This document shows, in pieces, positions 9,401 to 21,157 of a DNA stretch of 64,000 nucleotides. Each line of letters begins with the position of its first letter. Positions within the stretch are counted from its first letter, which is position 1. The DNA lies in contig NZ_JASISO010000010.1 in assembly GCF_030063135.1 (NCBI RefSeq), positions 114,406 through 178,405 of the forward strand. Direction: 5' to 3'. The notes beneath the pieces are model-generated. The model was given only the letters and a program-made list of their open reading frames with translations. It was not told where the DNA came from and searched no databases. The translations under genes and the position numbers were made by a program. This DNA is from Streptomyces sp. G-G2. GTDB taxonomy: Bacteria > Actinomycetota > Actinomycetes > Streptomycetales > Streptomycetaceae.

Positions 9401-10612
9401 TCAGACCTCCAGAGCGGCGATGCCGGGGAGCGTCTTGCCCTCGAGGTATTCGAGGGAGGCGCCGCCACCGGTCGAGATGTGGCCGAACTTCGTCTCGTCG
9501 AAGCCCAGGTTGCGGACGGCGGCGGCGGAGTCGCCACCACCGACCACGGTGAAGCCCTTGCTGTTGAGCAGGGCCTGCGCGACGGCGGTGGTACCGCCCG
9601 CGTAGTCCGGGTGCTCGGCGACGCCGACCGGCCCGTTCCAGAAGACGGTCTCGGCGTCCACGATCTTCGACGCGAACAGCTCGCGGCTCTTGGGGCCGAT
9701 GTCCAGGCCCTCCTGGTCCGCGGGGATCTTGTCGGCGTCGACGACCTCGAAGTCGGCCGGGGCCTTGGTCTTCAGGTCGGGGAAGTCCTTGGAGACGAGC
9801 ACGTCCACGGGCAGGACCAGCTCGACGCCGTTCTTCTTCGCGCGCTCCATGTATTCGAGCACCACCGGGATCTGGTCCTCCTGGAGGAGGGAGATGCCGA
9901 CCTCGTGGCCCTGGGCCTTGAGGAAGGTGTAGGCCATGCCGCCGCCGATCAGCAGGCGGTCGGCCTTGCCGAGCAGCTCGTCGATGACGGCGAGCTTGTC
10001 GGAGACCTTGGCGCCGCCGAGGATGACCGTGTACGGGCGCTTGACGTCCGAGGTCAGCTTCTTCAGGACGGCGACCTCGGTGGCGATCAGGTAGCCGGCC
10101 GCGTGCGGGAGGCGCGCGGGCAGGTCGAAGACCGAGGCGTGCTTGCGGTGGACGGCGCCGAAGCCGTCGCCGACGTAGATGTCGGCCAGTTCGGCGAGCT
10201 GGTCCGCGAAGGCGCCGCGCTCGGCGTCGTCCTTGGCGGTCTCACCGGCGTTGAAGCGCAGGTTCTCGATGACGGCGACCTGGCCGTCGGCGAGGGCGGC
10301 GACCGTCTTTTTGGCGGAGGAGCCGACGGTGTCGGTCGCGAAGGCCACGTCCTGGCCGAGCAGCTCGCCGAGGCGGGCGGCGGCGGGGGCCAGCGAGAAG
10401 GCGGGGTCCGGGGCGCCCTTGGGGCGGCCCAGGTGGGACGCGACGATGACGCGGGCGCCGGCGGCGGCGAGCTTCGCGATCGTCGGCTGGACGGCGCGGA
10501 TGCGGCCGTCGTCCGTGATGGTGGTGCCCGAGAGCGGCACGTTGAGGTCGGCGCGGACGAACACCCGCTTGCCGGAGACGCCCTCGGCGAGAAGTTCGTC
10601 GATCGTCTTCAT
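9401..10612 (-). CDS. pgk: Phosphoglycerate kinase
   Basis: ATP-forming step of glycolysis. 403 residues from the ATG at 10612, set by AAGGAG about 10 bp upstream; the reading frame is open further upstream but lacks family sequence. Motifs: RVFVRADLNVPL at the N-terminus, ASHLGRPKG, and the nucleotide-binding VVGGGDSAAAV near the C-terminus. It forms a unit with tpiA. gap lies upstream beyond a terminator-like hairpin. Confidence 0.98.
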   Translation of the reverse strand: MKTIDELLAEGVSGKRVFVRADLNVPLSGTTITDDGRIRAVQPTIAKLAAAGARVIVASHLGRPKGAPDPAFSLAPAAARLGELLGQDVAFATDTVGSSAKKTVAALADGQVAVIENLRFNAGETAKDDAERGAFADQLAELADIYVGDGFGAVHRKHASVFDLPARLPHAAGYLIATEVAVLKKLTSDVKRPYTVILGGAKVSDKLAVIDELLGKADRLLIGGGMAYTFLKAQGHEVGISLLQEDQIPVVLEYMERAKKNGVELVLPVDVLVSKDFPDLKTKAPADFEVVDADKIPADQEGLDIGPKSRELFASKIVDAETVFWNGPVGVAEHPDYAGGTTAVAQALLNSKGFTVVGGGDSAAAVRNLGFDETKFGHISTGGGASLEYLEGKTLPGIAALEV

Positions 10613-10679
10613 GTAATTCTGCTCCTTATCCCCGTACACGGCGTTTCGCCTGTGCGGAGCGAGAGTACGAGGCAAGCAA

Positions 10680-10719
10680 CAGGGCCCGTACAGCGCTTCA
10701 TCGCGCTGCCCGAGCCCTG
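10680..10719 (-). terminator. Hairpin between gap and pgk
   Basis: Two stacked stems: CAGGGC 10680-10685 with GCCCTG 10714-10719, and CAGCGC 10691-10696 with GCGCTG 10703-10708. On the minus strand TTGCTTGCC follows. It probably separates an abundant gap message from pgk-tpiA. Confidence 0.6.
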
Positions 10720-10761
10720 GTGCTTCACATCGTGGTGCCTTGCCCCAAAAACCTGACGACC

Positions 10762-11832
<1,071 letters not shown>

Positions 11833-11975
11833 TTATGACCCTACCTCTCCGTGAGCTTCGAGGTGACATCGACAGGGGCCTGACACGCCCCGACGGCCTG
11901 TACCAACCGCTCCGGTACGGGCCGACGGGGACTTTGTCCCCCCTCACTCAACGTGATCGGCGGGGGGCCCGCAGG

Positions 11976-14939
11976 TCAGTGCTTCAGCGAGCGGAGCGCC
12001 TTACCGACGAGTACCGCTCGGTCCGCCGCGACGGGCAGGTGCTCCAGGCCGAAGCCGAGGAGAACGGTGTTACGCGTAGTCACCGCCGCATAGGACTTGA
12101 AGAGCTCCCCGGACCGGGACCAATCTCCCGGAACATCGGGACTTCCGGCAGGTGCGCCCTGGGCGCTCCAGGCTCCGAGCGAGGTCTCGAAGCCCTCGGC
12201 CGCCTGGTCGGCGCCGCCCGTGGACAGGCGCGCCTCGTCCGCGAAGACCCCGCGGCCGCCGGTGCCCGGGTCGGTGATGGAGGACAGCGATACCTCGACG
12301 GTCTTGCCCGCGTAGGCGCTCAGGTCGAAGGAGACCTGCTTCCAGCCGCCGGAGGATCCGGTGAAGCTGTTCCAGGCGCCGCTGGTGCCCTGGGCGGTGC
12401 AGCCGCCGGAGCCGAGGGTGAGGTAGTGCTTGAGGAAGGGGTGGCCGTTGATGAGGAAGCCGCCCTCGCACTCGGTGGGCACGGCGCCGCTGCTCTGACC
12501 GCCCGCCTCGGGCAGGGTGGTCCAGTCCTCGGCGCCCGTGGTGTGGGCCTCCAGGACGGCGTGGTCGTAGCCCGGCTCGGTGTCCCAGTTCAGGGCCATC
12601 TTGAGCTGCGGCTTGTCGGCCGCGGTGACCCCGGTCAGGTCGACCGTACGGACCAGGCGCTTCCAGTCGTTGTCGTTGTGCACGGCCGAGGCCATCCAGG
12701 ACCCGGCGTAGGGGGCGTACGGGTTCACGATGCCGTCGTAGAGACCCGCCTGGGCGCTCTTGAACTGCGGGAATTTCGCGGCGGGCAGGGTGTCCGAGGT
12801 GACGCTGTAGGCGCCCGGGCGGTCCAGCGGGTTGCCGGGGGTGCCGGGGGCGTCGCCGAGCGCGCCCTTGGCGCCGCCGAGCGCGCCCGCGCCGGTGAAG
12901 CCGGTGGCGCCGGTCCCGGTGCTGCGGTCGTAGGCGCCGAGGTAGTACTGGCTGAAGTCGTCGGTCACGGCGCGGCCGACCTTGGCGTCGCCGCCCGCCA
13001 GTTCACCGGCCTCGATCAGCTTGCCGCCCTCGTTGAGGAAGTCGCGCACGGCGATCTGGGTGGCCCCGCCGGGCGCCTGGGCGCCCGTGTAGTGGACGGC
13101 CGTACCGAAGTGCGAGAGCACGCCGAGGTGGTGCGGGACGCCCTGGGCGGCGACGTCCCAGACGGCGGCGGAGCGTCCGTTGGCGCGCAGGGCGTCCACG
13201 TACTTCTGGGCCTGCTGGGCCTTGGCGCCCTCTTCCGCGATCACCAGGACGTCGGCGCGCGGCCGCTCGGCCACGGTGTAGGTGAAGTGCTCGCTGGAGA
13301 CCTGCCGGGAGCCGTCGCGACCGGTGAACCAGACCTCGACCTTGTCGCCGGGCCGGGTGCCCCCGACGGAGGCGCGGTACTCGTCGAACCAGTTGTTGTC
13401 GTCGCCGCCGTACGTCTCACCGCCCTTCCACGCCTTGAGGTCCTCGTCGTGGACGCGGCCCCCGTTGATCTTGTAGTTGAGTTCCTTGTCCTTCAGCGCC
13501 TTGCGGGCGGTGACGGACACCTTCTGGTCCTCGCCGCGGGCGGCGTAGGAGGTGGTGAAGGGGTCGGTGGTGAAGTCGGCGGAGCTGAGGCCCACCGAGG
13601 AGACCGGCTTGTCCGGGTGCGCCGCGGACTGGGCGACCGAGAGGGCGAAGGGGACGTTCTTCTGGAACTCCGCCTGGATGAGCTTCTCGTCGTCCGGGAA
13701 GTTGAAGCCGGAGGCGCAGTCCTCGGACTTCCACCGGTCGTTCGGGTCGCTGTCGGAGGCGGTCTGGCAGGTGGTCATCTCAGGCGTGAACATCATGACG
13801 CCGTTGACGTTGGCCGCGTGGCCGTCGGCCTCGCCGTTGGTGGTGTAGAGCTCCGAGGAGACCTGCGGGTAGTAGCCGGGGATCGCCGAGTGCTCCGGGG
13901 TGCCCGCGAGGGCCTTGTAGGCCACGTCGTCGGGGGTCGGGGTGGCGACCTGCCAGCCCACGCCGTAGAGCAGCAGCTCGGCGGCGGAGTGGTAGTTGAC
14001 GGCGTAGTGGAAGCCGATGCGCTTCTCGAACGTGTCGAGGGCGACGGTCTCGGGCTCGGACTCCGCCGTGGGTCCGCGGTAGGTCTCGCTCGACAGGTCG
14101 GCCGAGGAGCCCTCGTTGTCGTAGCCCCACTTGTAGGGGAAGTTGCGGTTGAGGTCGACGCCGTCGACGGCGGTGTGCTTGCCGTCGCCGTTGTTGTCCC
14201 GCATGTTCTTGCGCCACAGCCGGTCGCCGTCGGGGGCGTGGGTGAAGTCGTACCCGTCGGGGTTGGCGGAGAGGACGAACCACATCTCGGTGGAGTCGAC
14301 CAGCTGCGTGATCTTCTGGTCCTTGCCGTAGTTGTCGAGGTAGTAGTGCATCAGCCGCCGGGTCATCTCCGGGGTGATCCACTCACGCGCGTGCTGGTTG
14401 GACATGTACAGGACCGAGGGCTTGGAGCCGTCCTTGGCCTGCCGGGCATTCTTGGTGATCTTGAGGGCGAGGATGTCCTTGCCCTCGACCGTCTTGCCGA
14501 TGGAGACGACTTTACTGAGGCCGGGGTTGGTCTGGCCGGTCTTGACGATCTCCTCCTGGAGGCCGCCCTTGCCGCTGTAGGGGCGGAACACCCCGTCGCC
14601 CGCCGCCTCGGCGCGCGCGGTGGCCTTGGCCGGGACCTTGCGCTCGGCGAGCTTGACGCCCTGGGCGCCGAGCTTCTTGGCCTGGGCGGTGGTGAGGAAC
14701 AGCTCCACCTTGGCGGTGCCGTGCTCGGGAGCCTGCTCGTTCAGCTCGTGGGCGTCCTGGCCCGCGGCGAGGACCAGCGGTACCTGTTCCCTGGTGATGT
14801 CGGCGTCGTAGACCCGTACCTCGTCGGCGGCCGGTCCGGCCGCCGAACCGTTCTGGGCCTGCGCGGCCACCGGTACGGCGGCGAGTGAACCGAAGACGAG
14901 TGCGCTTGCGGCGAGGATCGATCTCGCGCGGTGCCTCAT
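11976..14939 (-). CDS. Secreted M14-family zinc carboxypeptidase
   Basis: 987 residues, large for the family. It has an N-terminal signal peptide (MRHRARSILAASALVFGSLA, cleavage near AQA). The M14 catalytic domain is visible: the HxxE zinc motif in NQHAREWITPE near residue 182, the third ligand in NYHSAAELLLYG, and the catalytic Glu in MMFTPEMTTC. The C-terminal half carries an Ig-like stretch and a MAM/immune-inhibitor-like domain (WKQVSFDLSAYAGKTVEVSLS) that may bind substrate or surface. The ATG at 14939 has AGGGGGG 4-5 bp upstream. It is transcribed alone. A small hairpin (11927-11932 with 11936-11941) lies about 35 bp past its stop. Confidence 0.9.
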   Translation of the reverse strand: MRHRARSILAASALVFGSLAAVPVAAQAQNGSAAGPAADEVRVYDADITREQVPLVLAAGQDAHELNEQAPEHGTAKVELFLTTAQAKKLGAQGVKLAERKVPAKATARAEAAGDGVFRPYSGKGGLQEEIVKTGQTNPGLSKVVSIGKTVEGKDILALKITKNARQAKDGSKPSVLYMSNQHAREWITPEMTRRLMHYYLDNYGKDQKITQLVDSTEMWFVLSANPDGYDFTHAPDGDRLWRKNMRDNNGDGKHTAVDGVDLNRNFPYKWGYDNEGSSADLSSETYRGPTAESEPETVALDTFEKRIGFHYAVNYHSAAELLLYGVGWQVATPTPDDVAYKALAGTPEHSAIPGYYPQVSSELYTTNGEADGHAANVNGVMMFTPEMTTCQTASDSDPNDRWKSEDCASGFNFPDDEKLIQAEFQKNVPFALSVAQSAAHPDKPVSSVGLSSADFTTDPFTTSYAARGEDQKVSVTARKALKDKELNYKINGGRVHDEDLKAWKGGETYGGDDNNWFDEYRASVGGTRPGDKVEVWFTGRDGSRQVSSEHFTYTVAERPRADVLVIAEEGAKAQQAQKYVDALRANGRSAAVWDVAAQGVPHHLGVLSHFGTAVHYTGAQAPGGATQIAVRDFLNEGGKLIEAGELAGGDAKVGRAVTDDFSQYYLGAYDRSTGTGATGFTGAGALGGAKGALGDAPGTPGNPLDRPGAYSVTSDTLPAAKFPQFKSAQAGLYDGIVNPYAPYAGSWMASAVHNDNDWKRLVRTVDLTGVTAADKPQLKMALNWDTEPGYDHAVLEAHTTGAEDWTTLPEAGGQSSGAVPTECEGGFLINGHPFLKHYLTLGSGGCTAQGTSGAWNSFTGSSGGWKQVSFDLSAYAGKTVEVSLSSITDPGTGGRGVFADEARLSTGGADQAAEGFETSLGAWSAQGAPAGSPDVPGDWSRSGELFKSYAAVTTRNTVLLGFGLEHLPVAADRAVLVGKALRSLKH

Positions 14940-15025
14940 GTGCCCCCCTGGGCGTCGTCTGCCACGAAAGAGTTCGCACGACAGGCTCACGACCCCCACA
15001 TGCCCATGTCAATGGAAAACGCCGA

Positions 15026-15059
15026 AAGGGGCCCGCACGAGATCACGTGCGGGCCCCTT
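15026..15059 (-). terminator. Terminator of the uvrC-rapZ-yvcK-whiA operon
   Basis: Fourteen-bp perfect stem (15026-15039 with 15046-15059) with a 6-base loop, 27 bp after the whiA stop. On the minus strand it continues TTTCGGCGTTTT. Confidence 0.85.
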
Positions 15060-15086
15060 CCGGAGGAACGCGGCGCGTTCGCCGGT

Positions 15087-16082
15087 TCAGCCGACCAGGT
15101 TGTCGGCCATCTCGTCGGCCTCGGAGAGGTTCGACTCGGTGCCGGGGATGCCCAGGTCCTGGGCGCGCTTGTCGGCCATGGCCAGCAGGCGGCGGATCCG
15201 GCCCGCGACCGCGTCCTTGGTCAACGGCGGGTCGGCCAGGGCGCCCAGCTCCTCCAGGGAGGCCTGCTTGTGCTCCATGCGCAGCCGTCCGGCGGCCGCC
15301 AGGTGCTCGGGGACCTCGTCCGCGAGGATCTCCAGGGCACGCTGCACCCGGGCTCCGGCCGCGACAGCGGCGCGGGCCGAACGGCGCAGGTTGGCGTCGT
15401 CGAAATTGGCGAGGCGGTTCGCGGTGGCGCGTACCTCGCGCCGCATCCGGCGCTCCTCCCAGGCCAGCACCGAGTCGTGCGCGCCGAGCCGGGTGAGCAG
15501 GGCGCCGATCGCGTCGCCGTCACGCACCACGACCCGGTCCACGCCGCGGACCTCGCGCGCCTTGGCGGCGATGGAGAGCCTGCGGGCGGCGCCGACCAGG
15601 GCGAGCGCGGCCTCCGGACCGGGGCAGGTGACCTCCAGGGAGGAGGACCGGCCGGGCTCGGTGAGCGAGCCGTGTGCCAGGAAGGCTCCGCGCCAGGCCG
15701 CCTCGGCGTCGCAGGTGGCCCCGGAGACCACCTGCGGCGGGAGGCCCCGGATCGGACGGCCGCGGCCGTCCACGAGCCCGGTCTGGCGGGCCAGCTGGTC
15801 GCCGCCCGCGACGACCCGGACGACGTACCGGTTGCCGCGGCGCAGTCCGCCGGGCGCCATGATCACGAGGTCCGAGGAGTGCCCGAAGATCTCCAGGATG
15901 TCCTTGCGGAGCCGCCGGGCGGCGATGCCCGCGTCCAGCTCCGCCTCGATGACAATGCGGCCGCTCACCAGGTGCAACCCGCCCGCGAACCGCAGGATCG
16001 CCGAGACCTCTGCCTTCCGGCAGCAGGTGCGGGTGACGGGCAGCCGGGCGATCTCATCCTTCACCGCGGGCGTCATCGCCAT
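15087..16082 (-). CDS. whiA: Sporulation regulator WhiA
   Basis: DNA-binding regulator that works with WhiB to start sporulation septation in Streptomyces; homologues occur across Gram-positives. 331 residues: an N-terminal domain derived from LAGLIDADG homing endonucleases ([20 protein letters not shown]) and a C-terminal helix-turn-helix domain ([25 protein letters not shown]). The ATG at 16082 has AAGGA 8 bp upstream and overlaps the yvcK stop by 10 bp. Last gene of a four-gene operon ended by a strong hairpin. Confidence 0.97.
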   Translation of the reverse strand: MAMTPAVKDEIARLPVTRTCCRKAEVSAILRFAGGLHLVSGRIVIEAELDAGIAARRLRKDILEIFGHSSDLVIMAPGGLRRGNRYVVRVVAGGDQLARQTGLVDGRGRPIRGLPPQVVSGATCDAEAAWRGAFLAHGSLTEPGRSSSLEVTCPGPEAALALVGAARRLSIAAKAREVRGVDRVVVRDGDAIGALLTRLGAHDSVLAWEERRMRREVRATANRLANFDDANLRRSARAAVAAGARVQRALEILADEVPEHLAAAGRLRMEHKQASLEELGALADPPLTKDAVAGRIRRLLAMADKRAQDLGIPGTESNLSEADEMADNLVG

Positions 16083-17143
16083 GGGCCGATCCTTCCATGC
16101 ATCCGAAAAATACGGTCGTACGCGGCGGCCAGCAGCTCCGGATCATGCTTCGGAGCACCGTCCGGCCTGGCCACCGGCGCCAGCACGACCGCGGCACCGA
16201 ACCGTTTCGCGGCATCGGCGAGGGACTCGCGGTCGGGCACGGCGGCCTCGTCGGCCAGCACCACGTCCAGGGCGAGTTTAGGGGCGTGTCGGGCCAAAAC
16301 CTCCAAATGACGCTGCGGAGAGAAGCCCTCTGTTTCACCGGGTTGTGGCGCGAGGTTCAGCGAGAGGACCCGCCGGGCCTTCGTCTGGACCAGCGCGTCG
16401 AGCAGTTCCGGCACCAGAAGGTGCGGAATCACCGAGGAGAACCAGGACCCCGGACCGAGCACCACCCAGTCCGCGTCGAGCACCGCGGCGACCGCCTCCG
16501 GCACGGCGGGCGGGTCGTTCGGCACCAGCTGTACGGACTGCACCTCGCCGGGGGTCAGCGCCACCGTGGCCTGCCCGCGGACCGTGTCCACGTCGTCCGG
16601 GCGCGCCGGGTCGTGCCCGCGCACCAGGGCCTGGAGCTCCAGGGGCACCGCGGACATGGGCAGCACCCGGCCGTGCGCGCCGAGCAGCTTGCCGACCAGG
16701 TCCAGGGCCTGCACCGGGTCGCCGAGCTTCTCCCACAGGGCGACGATCAGCAGGTTGCCGACCGCGTGCCCGTGCAGGTCGCCGCGGGACTCGAAGCGGT
16801 GCTGGATCACCCGGGACCAGGTCTGGCCCCACTCGTCGTCCCCGCACAGCGCGGCCAGCGCCTTGCGCAGGTCGCCGGGCGGCAGGACGCCCAGCTCCTC
16901 GCGCAGACGGCCGCTGGAGCCGCCGTCGTCGGCGACGGTGACCACGGCCGTGAGGTCGCCGGTGATCCGGCGCAGCGCGGCGAGGGAGGCGGACAGGCCC
17001 ATGCCGCCGCCGAGGGCGACGACCTTGGGCGTGACCGCCTCGGGCGCGGCGCCGCGCCGCGGCTCACCGCCGGGGGCGGCCTTGTCGCCGCGTCCGGCGG
17101 TCAGCCGGCGCAGGCGCCGCAGCCGCAGGCTACGTCCGGTCAC
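16073..17143 (-). CDS. yvcK: YvcK-family UDP-sugar-binding gluconeogenesis factor
   Basis: Related to the 2-phospho-L-lactate transferase CofD fold. In other Gram-positives YvcK binds UDP-GlcNAc and links carbon state to cell-wall synthesis. 356 residues; the nucleotide-binding [14 protein letters not shown] is near residue 46, followed by [16 protein letters not shown] and [11 protein letters not shown]. The GTG start overlaps the rapZ stop as GTGA; the 3' end overlaps whiA by 10 bp. About 40 extra basic residues precede the core. Confidence 0.93.
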   Translation of the reverse strand: MTGRSLRLRRLRRLTAGRGDKAAPGGEPRRGAAPEAVTPKVVALGGGMGLSASLAALRRITGDLTAVVTVADDGGSSGRLREELGVLPPGDLRKALAALCGDDEWGQTWSRVIQHRFESRGDLHGHAVGNLLIVALWEKLGDPVQALDLVGKLLGAHGRVLPMSAVPLELQALVRGHDPARPDDVDTVRGQATVALTPGEVQSVQLVPNDPPAVPEAVAAVLDADWVVLGPGSWFSSVIPHLLVPELLDALVQTKARRVLSLNLAPQPGETEGFSPQRHLEVLARHAPKLALDVVLADEAAVPDRESLADAAKRFGAAVVLAPVARPDGAPKHDPELLAAAYDRIFRMHGRIGPWR

Positions 17144-18087
17144 TCGCGCCCCATGTCCCGGTGGACGACGACGGTCTCGACTCCCTCGGAGGCGAGGCGG
17201 GCGGCGAGCTTCTCGGACATGGCCACGCTGCGGTGCTTGCCGCCGGTGCAGCCGACCGCGATGGTCACGTACCGCTTGCCCTCGCGGCGGTAGCCGGTGG
17301 CGATGAGCTGGAGCAGCTCGGTGTACCGGTCGAGGAACTCCTTGGCGCCGGGCTGGCTGAAGACGTAGCCCGAGACCTCCTCGTTGAGCCCGGTGAAGGG
17401 GCGCAGCTCCGGGACCCAGTGCGGGTTGGGGATGAAACGGCAGTCGACGACGAGGTCGGCGTCGACGGGCAGGCCGTACTTGTAGCCGAAGGACATGACG
17501 GTGGCCCGCAGCTCGGGCTCCTCGTCGCCCGCGAACTGGGCGTCCATCTTGGCGCGCAGTTCGTGCACGTTCAGGCTGGAGGTGTCGATGACGAGGTCGG
17601 CGTCACCGCGCAGCTCGCGCAGCAGGTCGCGCTCGGCGGCGATGCCGTCGACGATCCGGCCGTCGCCCTGGAGGGGGTGGGGGCGGCGGACCGACTCGAA
17701 GCGGCGCACGAGCGCGTCGTCGGAGGACTCCAGGAACACGATGCGCCGGGTCACCCCGCGGGCTTCGAGGTCCGAGAGGGACTCGCGCAGCGCGTCGAAG
17801 AACTGGCGGCCGCGGACGTCGACGACGACGGCGATGCGCGCCACGTTGCCCTGGGAGCGGGCACCCAGTTCCACCATGGTGGGGATCAGCGCCGGGGGCA
17901 GGTTGTCGACGACGAACCAGCCCAGGTCCTCCAGGCACTTGGCCGCGGTACTGCGGCCCGCTCCGGACATACCGGAAATGATCACCAGCTCGGGGATGGC
18001 CGCCTCGGCGGTATCGCCGGGCTCCACTGTCGTGCCCGTACTCACCTGTGCTCCGTCTCGGTCGCGCTCTGCTGCGTGCTCGGTCAT
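17140..18087 (-). CDS. rapZ: RapZ-family nucleotide-binding protein
   Basis: P-loop protein; the E. coli member is an RNA adaptor that controls glmS, but the role in actinobacteria is not settled. 315 residues. The Walker A region reads GMSGAGRST, with Arg where Lys is usual. The C-terminal conserved part includes [23 protein letters not shown] and [12 protein letters not shown]. It overlaps uvrC upstream (ATGA) and yvcK downstream (GTGA). Confidence 0.94.
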   Translation of the reverse strand: MTEHAAERDRDGAQVSTGTTVEPGDTAEAAIPELVIISGMSGAGRSTAAKCLEDLGWFVVDNLPPALIPTMVELGARSQGNVARIAVVVDVRGRQFFDALRESLSDLEARGVTRRIVFLESSDDALVRRFESVRRPHPLQGDGRIVDGIAAERDLLRELRGDADLVIDTSSLNVHELRAKMDAQFAGDEEPELRATVMSFGYKYGLPVDADLVVDCRFIPNPHWVPELRPFTGLNEEVSGYVFSQPGAKEFLDRYTELLQLIATGYRREGKRYVTIAVGCTGGKHRSVAMSEKLAARLASEGVETVVVHRDMGRE

Positions 18088-20165
18088 TGCTCGCTCCCCC
18101 GTTCGGACGACGCTCCCGCGGACGCGGGGGCCTCGTCCTCAATGATCTCTCCTGTTGCCGTGTTGACCGCAGGAGCGGCGGGAGCCGCCTGGGCGAGGGC
18201 CACGGCCACGGTCTCGGCCGTCTTGCGGCCTATGCCCGGGACCTCGCAGATCTGGTCGATTGTCGCCTGTCTCAGCTTTTTCACCGAACCGAAGTGTTTG
18301 ATCAGCGCCAGTCTGCGGCTCTCGCCGAGACCGGGTACGTCGTCCAGCGGGCCCGCCTTCAGGCGCTTGGCCCGCTTGCTCCGCTGGTACTGGATGGCGA
18401 AGCGGTGGGCTTCGTCACGCACCCGCTGGAGCAGGTAGAGACCTTCGCTGGTGCGGGGCAGCACCACCGGGTCGCTCTCGCCGGGCAGCCAGACCTCCTC
18501 CAGCCGCTTGGCGAGACCACACACGGCCACGTCGTCGATGCCCAGCTCGGCCAGGGCCCGCTGGGCGGCGGCGACCTGGGGCTGACCGCCGTCGACCACA
18601 ACGAGCTGGGGCGGGTAGGCGAAACGCCTGGGACGGCCGTCATCCGCCTCCGCGGCCACCTCGCCACCCACTTGGCCGTCGGCCTGGCCGCCGTCGGCGC
18701 CCGTGGCGGCATCGGCGCCCGCAGCGGCCTCGGCGGCATCGGCCGGGGACCACTCGCCCGTCCTGAGCTTCTCGCGCAGGTAGCGGCGGAAGCGGCGGGA
18801 GATCACCTCGTGCATGGAGCGGACGTCGTCCTGCCCCTCGAAGCCCTTGATCTCGAAGCGGCGGTACTCGCTCTTGCGGGGCAGGCCGTCCTCGAAGACC
18901 ACCATCGACGCCACCACGTCGTCGCCCTGGAGGTGCGAGATGTCGAAGCACTCGATGCGCAGCGGGGCTCCGTCCAGCTCCAGCGCCCCGGCGATCTCCT
19001 CCAGGGCCCGGGAGCGGGTGGTCAGGTCGCCCGCCCGCTTGGTCTTGTGCAGGGCCAGGGACTGCAGGGCATTGCGGTGGACGGTCTCCATGAGGGCCTT
19101 CTTGTCCCCGCGCTGCGGGATGCGCAGGCTGACCAGGGAGCCGCGGCGGGCGCCGAGCCACTCGGCGACGGCGGGCGCGTCCTCGGGCAGGGCCGGGACC
19201 AGCACCTCCTTGGGCACGGCCTCGCCCTGCTCCTCCCCGTACAGCTGCTGGAGGGCGTGCTCGACCAGGCCCGCCGTGTCGACGGCCTCGACCTTGTCGG
19301 TGACCCAGCCGCGCTGGCCGCGGACCCGGCCGCCGCGGACGTGGAAGATCTGGACGGCCGCCTCCAGCTCGTCCTCGGCGACCGCGATGAGGTCGGCGTC
19401 GGTGGCGTCGGCGAGGACCACCGCGCTCTTCTCCATGGCGCGGCGCAGCGCCCCGATGTCGTCGCGGAGCCGGGCGGCCTTCTCGTACTCCATCTCCTCG
19501 GCGGCCTCGCCCATCTCCGCTTCGAGGCGGCTGAGGTAGGTGCCGGTGCGGCCCGCCATGAAGTCGCAGAAGTCCTCGGCCAGTTCGCGGTGCTCCTCGG
19601 GGGTGACCCGGCCCACGCAGGGCGCGGAGCACTTGCCGATGTAGCCGAGCAGGCAGGGGCGGCCGATCTGGGCGGAGCGCTTGAACACCCCGGCGGAGCA
19701 GGTGCGGACGGGGAAGACCCGCAGCATCAGGTCGACGGTCTCGCGGATGGCCCAGGCGTGGCCGTACGGACCGAAGTAGCGCACGCCCTTCTTCTTCGGG
19801 CCGCGCATGACCTGAACCCTGGGGTACTGCTCGTTGAGGGTGACGGCGAGCGAGGGATAGCTCTTGTCGTCCCGGTACTTGACGTTGAACCGGGGGTCGT
19901 ACTCCTTGATCCAGGAGTACTCCAGCTGGAGCGCCTCGACCTCGGTGGCGACCACCGTCCACTCGACGGAGGCCGCGGTGGTCACCATCGTGGCGGTACG
20001 CGGGTGCAGCCCGGCCACGTCCTGGAAGTAGCTGGCCAGGCGCTGGCGCAGGCTCTTGGCCTTCCCGACGTAGATCACCCGGTGGTGCTCGTCGCGGAAT
20101 TTGTAGACCCCCGGGGAGTCGGGGATCTGTCCCGGTCTGGGGCGGTAGCTGGAAGGGTCGGCCAT
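18084..20165 (-). CDS. uvrC: UvrABC excinuclease subunit C
   Basis: Makes both incisions in nucleotide excision repair. 693 residues: GIY-YIG nuclease domain at the N-terminus ([25 protein letters not shown]), a UVR domain near residue 220, an RNase-H-like endonuclease ([12 protein letters not shown]), and tandem helix-hairpin-helix repeats at the C-terminus ([27 protein letters not shown]). An Ala/Asp/Gly-rich linker (about residues 470-515) interrupts the second nuclease domain. First gene of the whiA operon. Confidence 0.98.
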   Translation of the reverse strand: MADPSSYRPRPGQIPDSPGVYKFRDEHHRVIYVGKAKSLRQRLASYFQDVAGLHPRTATMVTTAASVEWTVVATEVEALQLEYSWIKEYDPRFNVKYRDDKSYPSLAVTLNEQYPRVQVMRGPKKKGVRYFGPYGHAWAIRETVDLMLRVFPVRTCSAGVFKRSAQIGRPCLLGYIGKCSAPCVGRVTPEEHRELAEDFCDFMAGRTGTYLSRLEAEMGEAAEEMEYEKAARLRDDIGALRRAMEKSAVVLADATDADLIAVAEDELEAAVQIFHVRGGRVRGQRGWVTDKVEAVDTAGLVEHALQQLYGEEQGEAVPKEVLVPALPEDAPAVAEWLGARRGSLVSLRIPQRGDKKALMETVHRNALQSLALHKTKRAGDLTTRSRALEEIAGALELDGAPLRIECFDISHLQGDDVVASMVVFEDGLPRKSEYRRFEIKGFEGQDDVRSMHEVISRRFRRYLREKLRTGEWSPADAAEAAAGADAATGADGGQADGQVGGEVAAEADDGRPRRFAYPPQLVVVDGGQPQVAAAQRALAELGIDDVAVCGLAKRLEEVWLPGESDPVVLPRTSEGLYLLQRVRDEAHRFAIQYQRSKRAKRLKAGPLDDVPGLGESRRLALIKHFGSVKKLRQATIDQICEVPGIGRKTAETVAVALAQAAPAAPAVNTATGEIIEDEAPASAGASSERGSEQ

Positions 20166-20231
20166 GGCATCAGCCTACTTGCGGCCTCTGACAACCGAGC
20201 CCGCGCCCGACCCCCCGACCCCGATCCGGCC

Positions 20232-20272
20232 CCGTCGGCGTTCGAGGCGCGGGGTCCGGGGCGGAGCCCCGG
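20232..20272. repeat. Streptomyces-type intergenic repeat element
   Basis: The stretch contains GGCGTTCGAGGCGCGGGG followed by a 7-bp hairpin CCGGGGC-GGA-GCCCCGG (20256-20272). This resembles a short GGCGTTTGAGG-type palindromic repeat that I recall as common between Streptomyces genes. A related copy lies inside hrpB at 61442-61470. Confidence 0.55.
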
Positions 20273-20292
20273 CGGCGGCGCCGCGCCGGGAC

Positions 20293-20325
20293 GGGGTCCG
20301 GCCGTCTGGCCGACGGCCGGACCCC
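20293..20325 (-). terminator. Terminator downstream of the protease pair
   Basis: Fourteen-bp perfect stem (20293-20306 with 20312-20325) with a 5-base loop, 12 bp past the stop of the gene at 20337. Confidence 0.8.
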
Positions 20326-20336
20326 CCGCCCGGCGG

Positions 20337-21152
20337 CTACACCCGCACCCCCCGGCGGCGTACGCGACGCACGCCCAGCGCGCCGACGGCCCCGAGGGCG
20401 AGCGCCCCGGCCACGGCCCCGCCCGCCAGCGGCAGGCCGCCCGGCCCGGCGCCCGGCCCGGCATCCGGCACGGCAGCGGCGGCGGCTTCCGTGGGGGCGA
20501 AGCCGCCTGCCTTGCCGCCCTTGGCATAGGCGGAGCCGGGCAGTTTGTCCCCGTACGCCGTGACGACCCGGGCGCGGTACGCGGCGAGCGTGGTGCCCCC
20601 CGCGCCCACGGCCCGGACGGCGTCCTCGTCCAGCGGCAGCACGCTGCCCCCCTGGGCGACGTACCAGGCATCGATCTGCGGCTCGCGGAAGACCGTTCCG
20701 CCGGGAAGTTTCGCGGCGCCCAATTGCGCGTAGCGGAACTCGTCGTCGCCGGTGGCGATGTTCACCACCTGCCACCCCGCCGCGGTCTTGGCGGTCCACA
20801 GCGCGGCCTGCTGGCCGTCGGAGGCCACCGCCCTGCTGGCGAGGAACTCCAGCCGGGCGACGGGCGCGCCCGCCTTGCCCGCGACGAAGTCCGGGGAGAG
20901 GTAGCTGACGGGGATCGCGTCGCCCTCGATGCGCGGCTGGGCGGCGGTCAGCGAGACCTTGCCCTCCCGGGAGAAGAACCGGGAGAGGGTGGCCAGGCTG
21001 TCGGGTGCGGCGGCCGCCTGGTGGGCGGCGGCCCTGGTCTCGGCGGTGGCGGACTGGGGTTGCGGGACGGGTGCGGCCGAGGCCTGCGGGGCCAGGCCCA
21101 GGAGGGTGGCCGCGAAGGTGGCGGTGACCAGGGCGGACGCGCGTCGGTTCAT
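20337..21152 (-). CDS. Secreted, C-terminally anchored protein of unknown function
   Basis: 271 residues. It has a signal peptide (MNRRASALVTATFAATLLGL, cleavage near ASA), a soluble middle of mixed sheet and helix without a family I recognise, then an Ala/Gly/Pro linker, one hydrophobic segment (about residues 235-260) and a basic tail (RRVRRRGVRV). That layout suits a cell-surface protein held in the membrane. It starts only five bases after the stop of the secreted cysteine protease, so the two are almost certainly co-expressed. It could be an inhibitor, pro-peptide-like partner or substrate; this is inference from position only. Confidence 0.75.
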   Translation of the reverse strand: MNRRASALVTATFAATLLGLAPQASAAPVPQPQSATAETRAAAHQAAAAPDSLATLSRFFSREGKVSLTAAQPRIEGDAIPVSYLSPDFVAGKAGAPVARLEFLASRAVASDGQQAALWTAKTAAGWQVVNIATGDDEFRYAQLGAAKLPGGTVFREPQIDAWYVAQGGSVLPLDEDAVRAVGAGGTTLAAYRARVVTAYGDKLPGSAYAKGGKAGGFAPTEAAAAAVPDAGPGAGPGGLPLAGGAVAGALALGAVGALGVRRVRRRGVRV

Positions 21153-21157
21153 GGTGC

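Noticed and set aside
17140..18087. RapZ as a broken kinase because of Arg in the P-loop
   Set aside because: The GAGRST form is, as I recall, usual for Streptomyces RapZ, and the protein is otherwise full length and embedded in a conserved operon.
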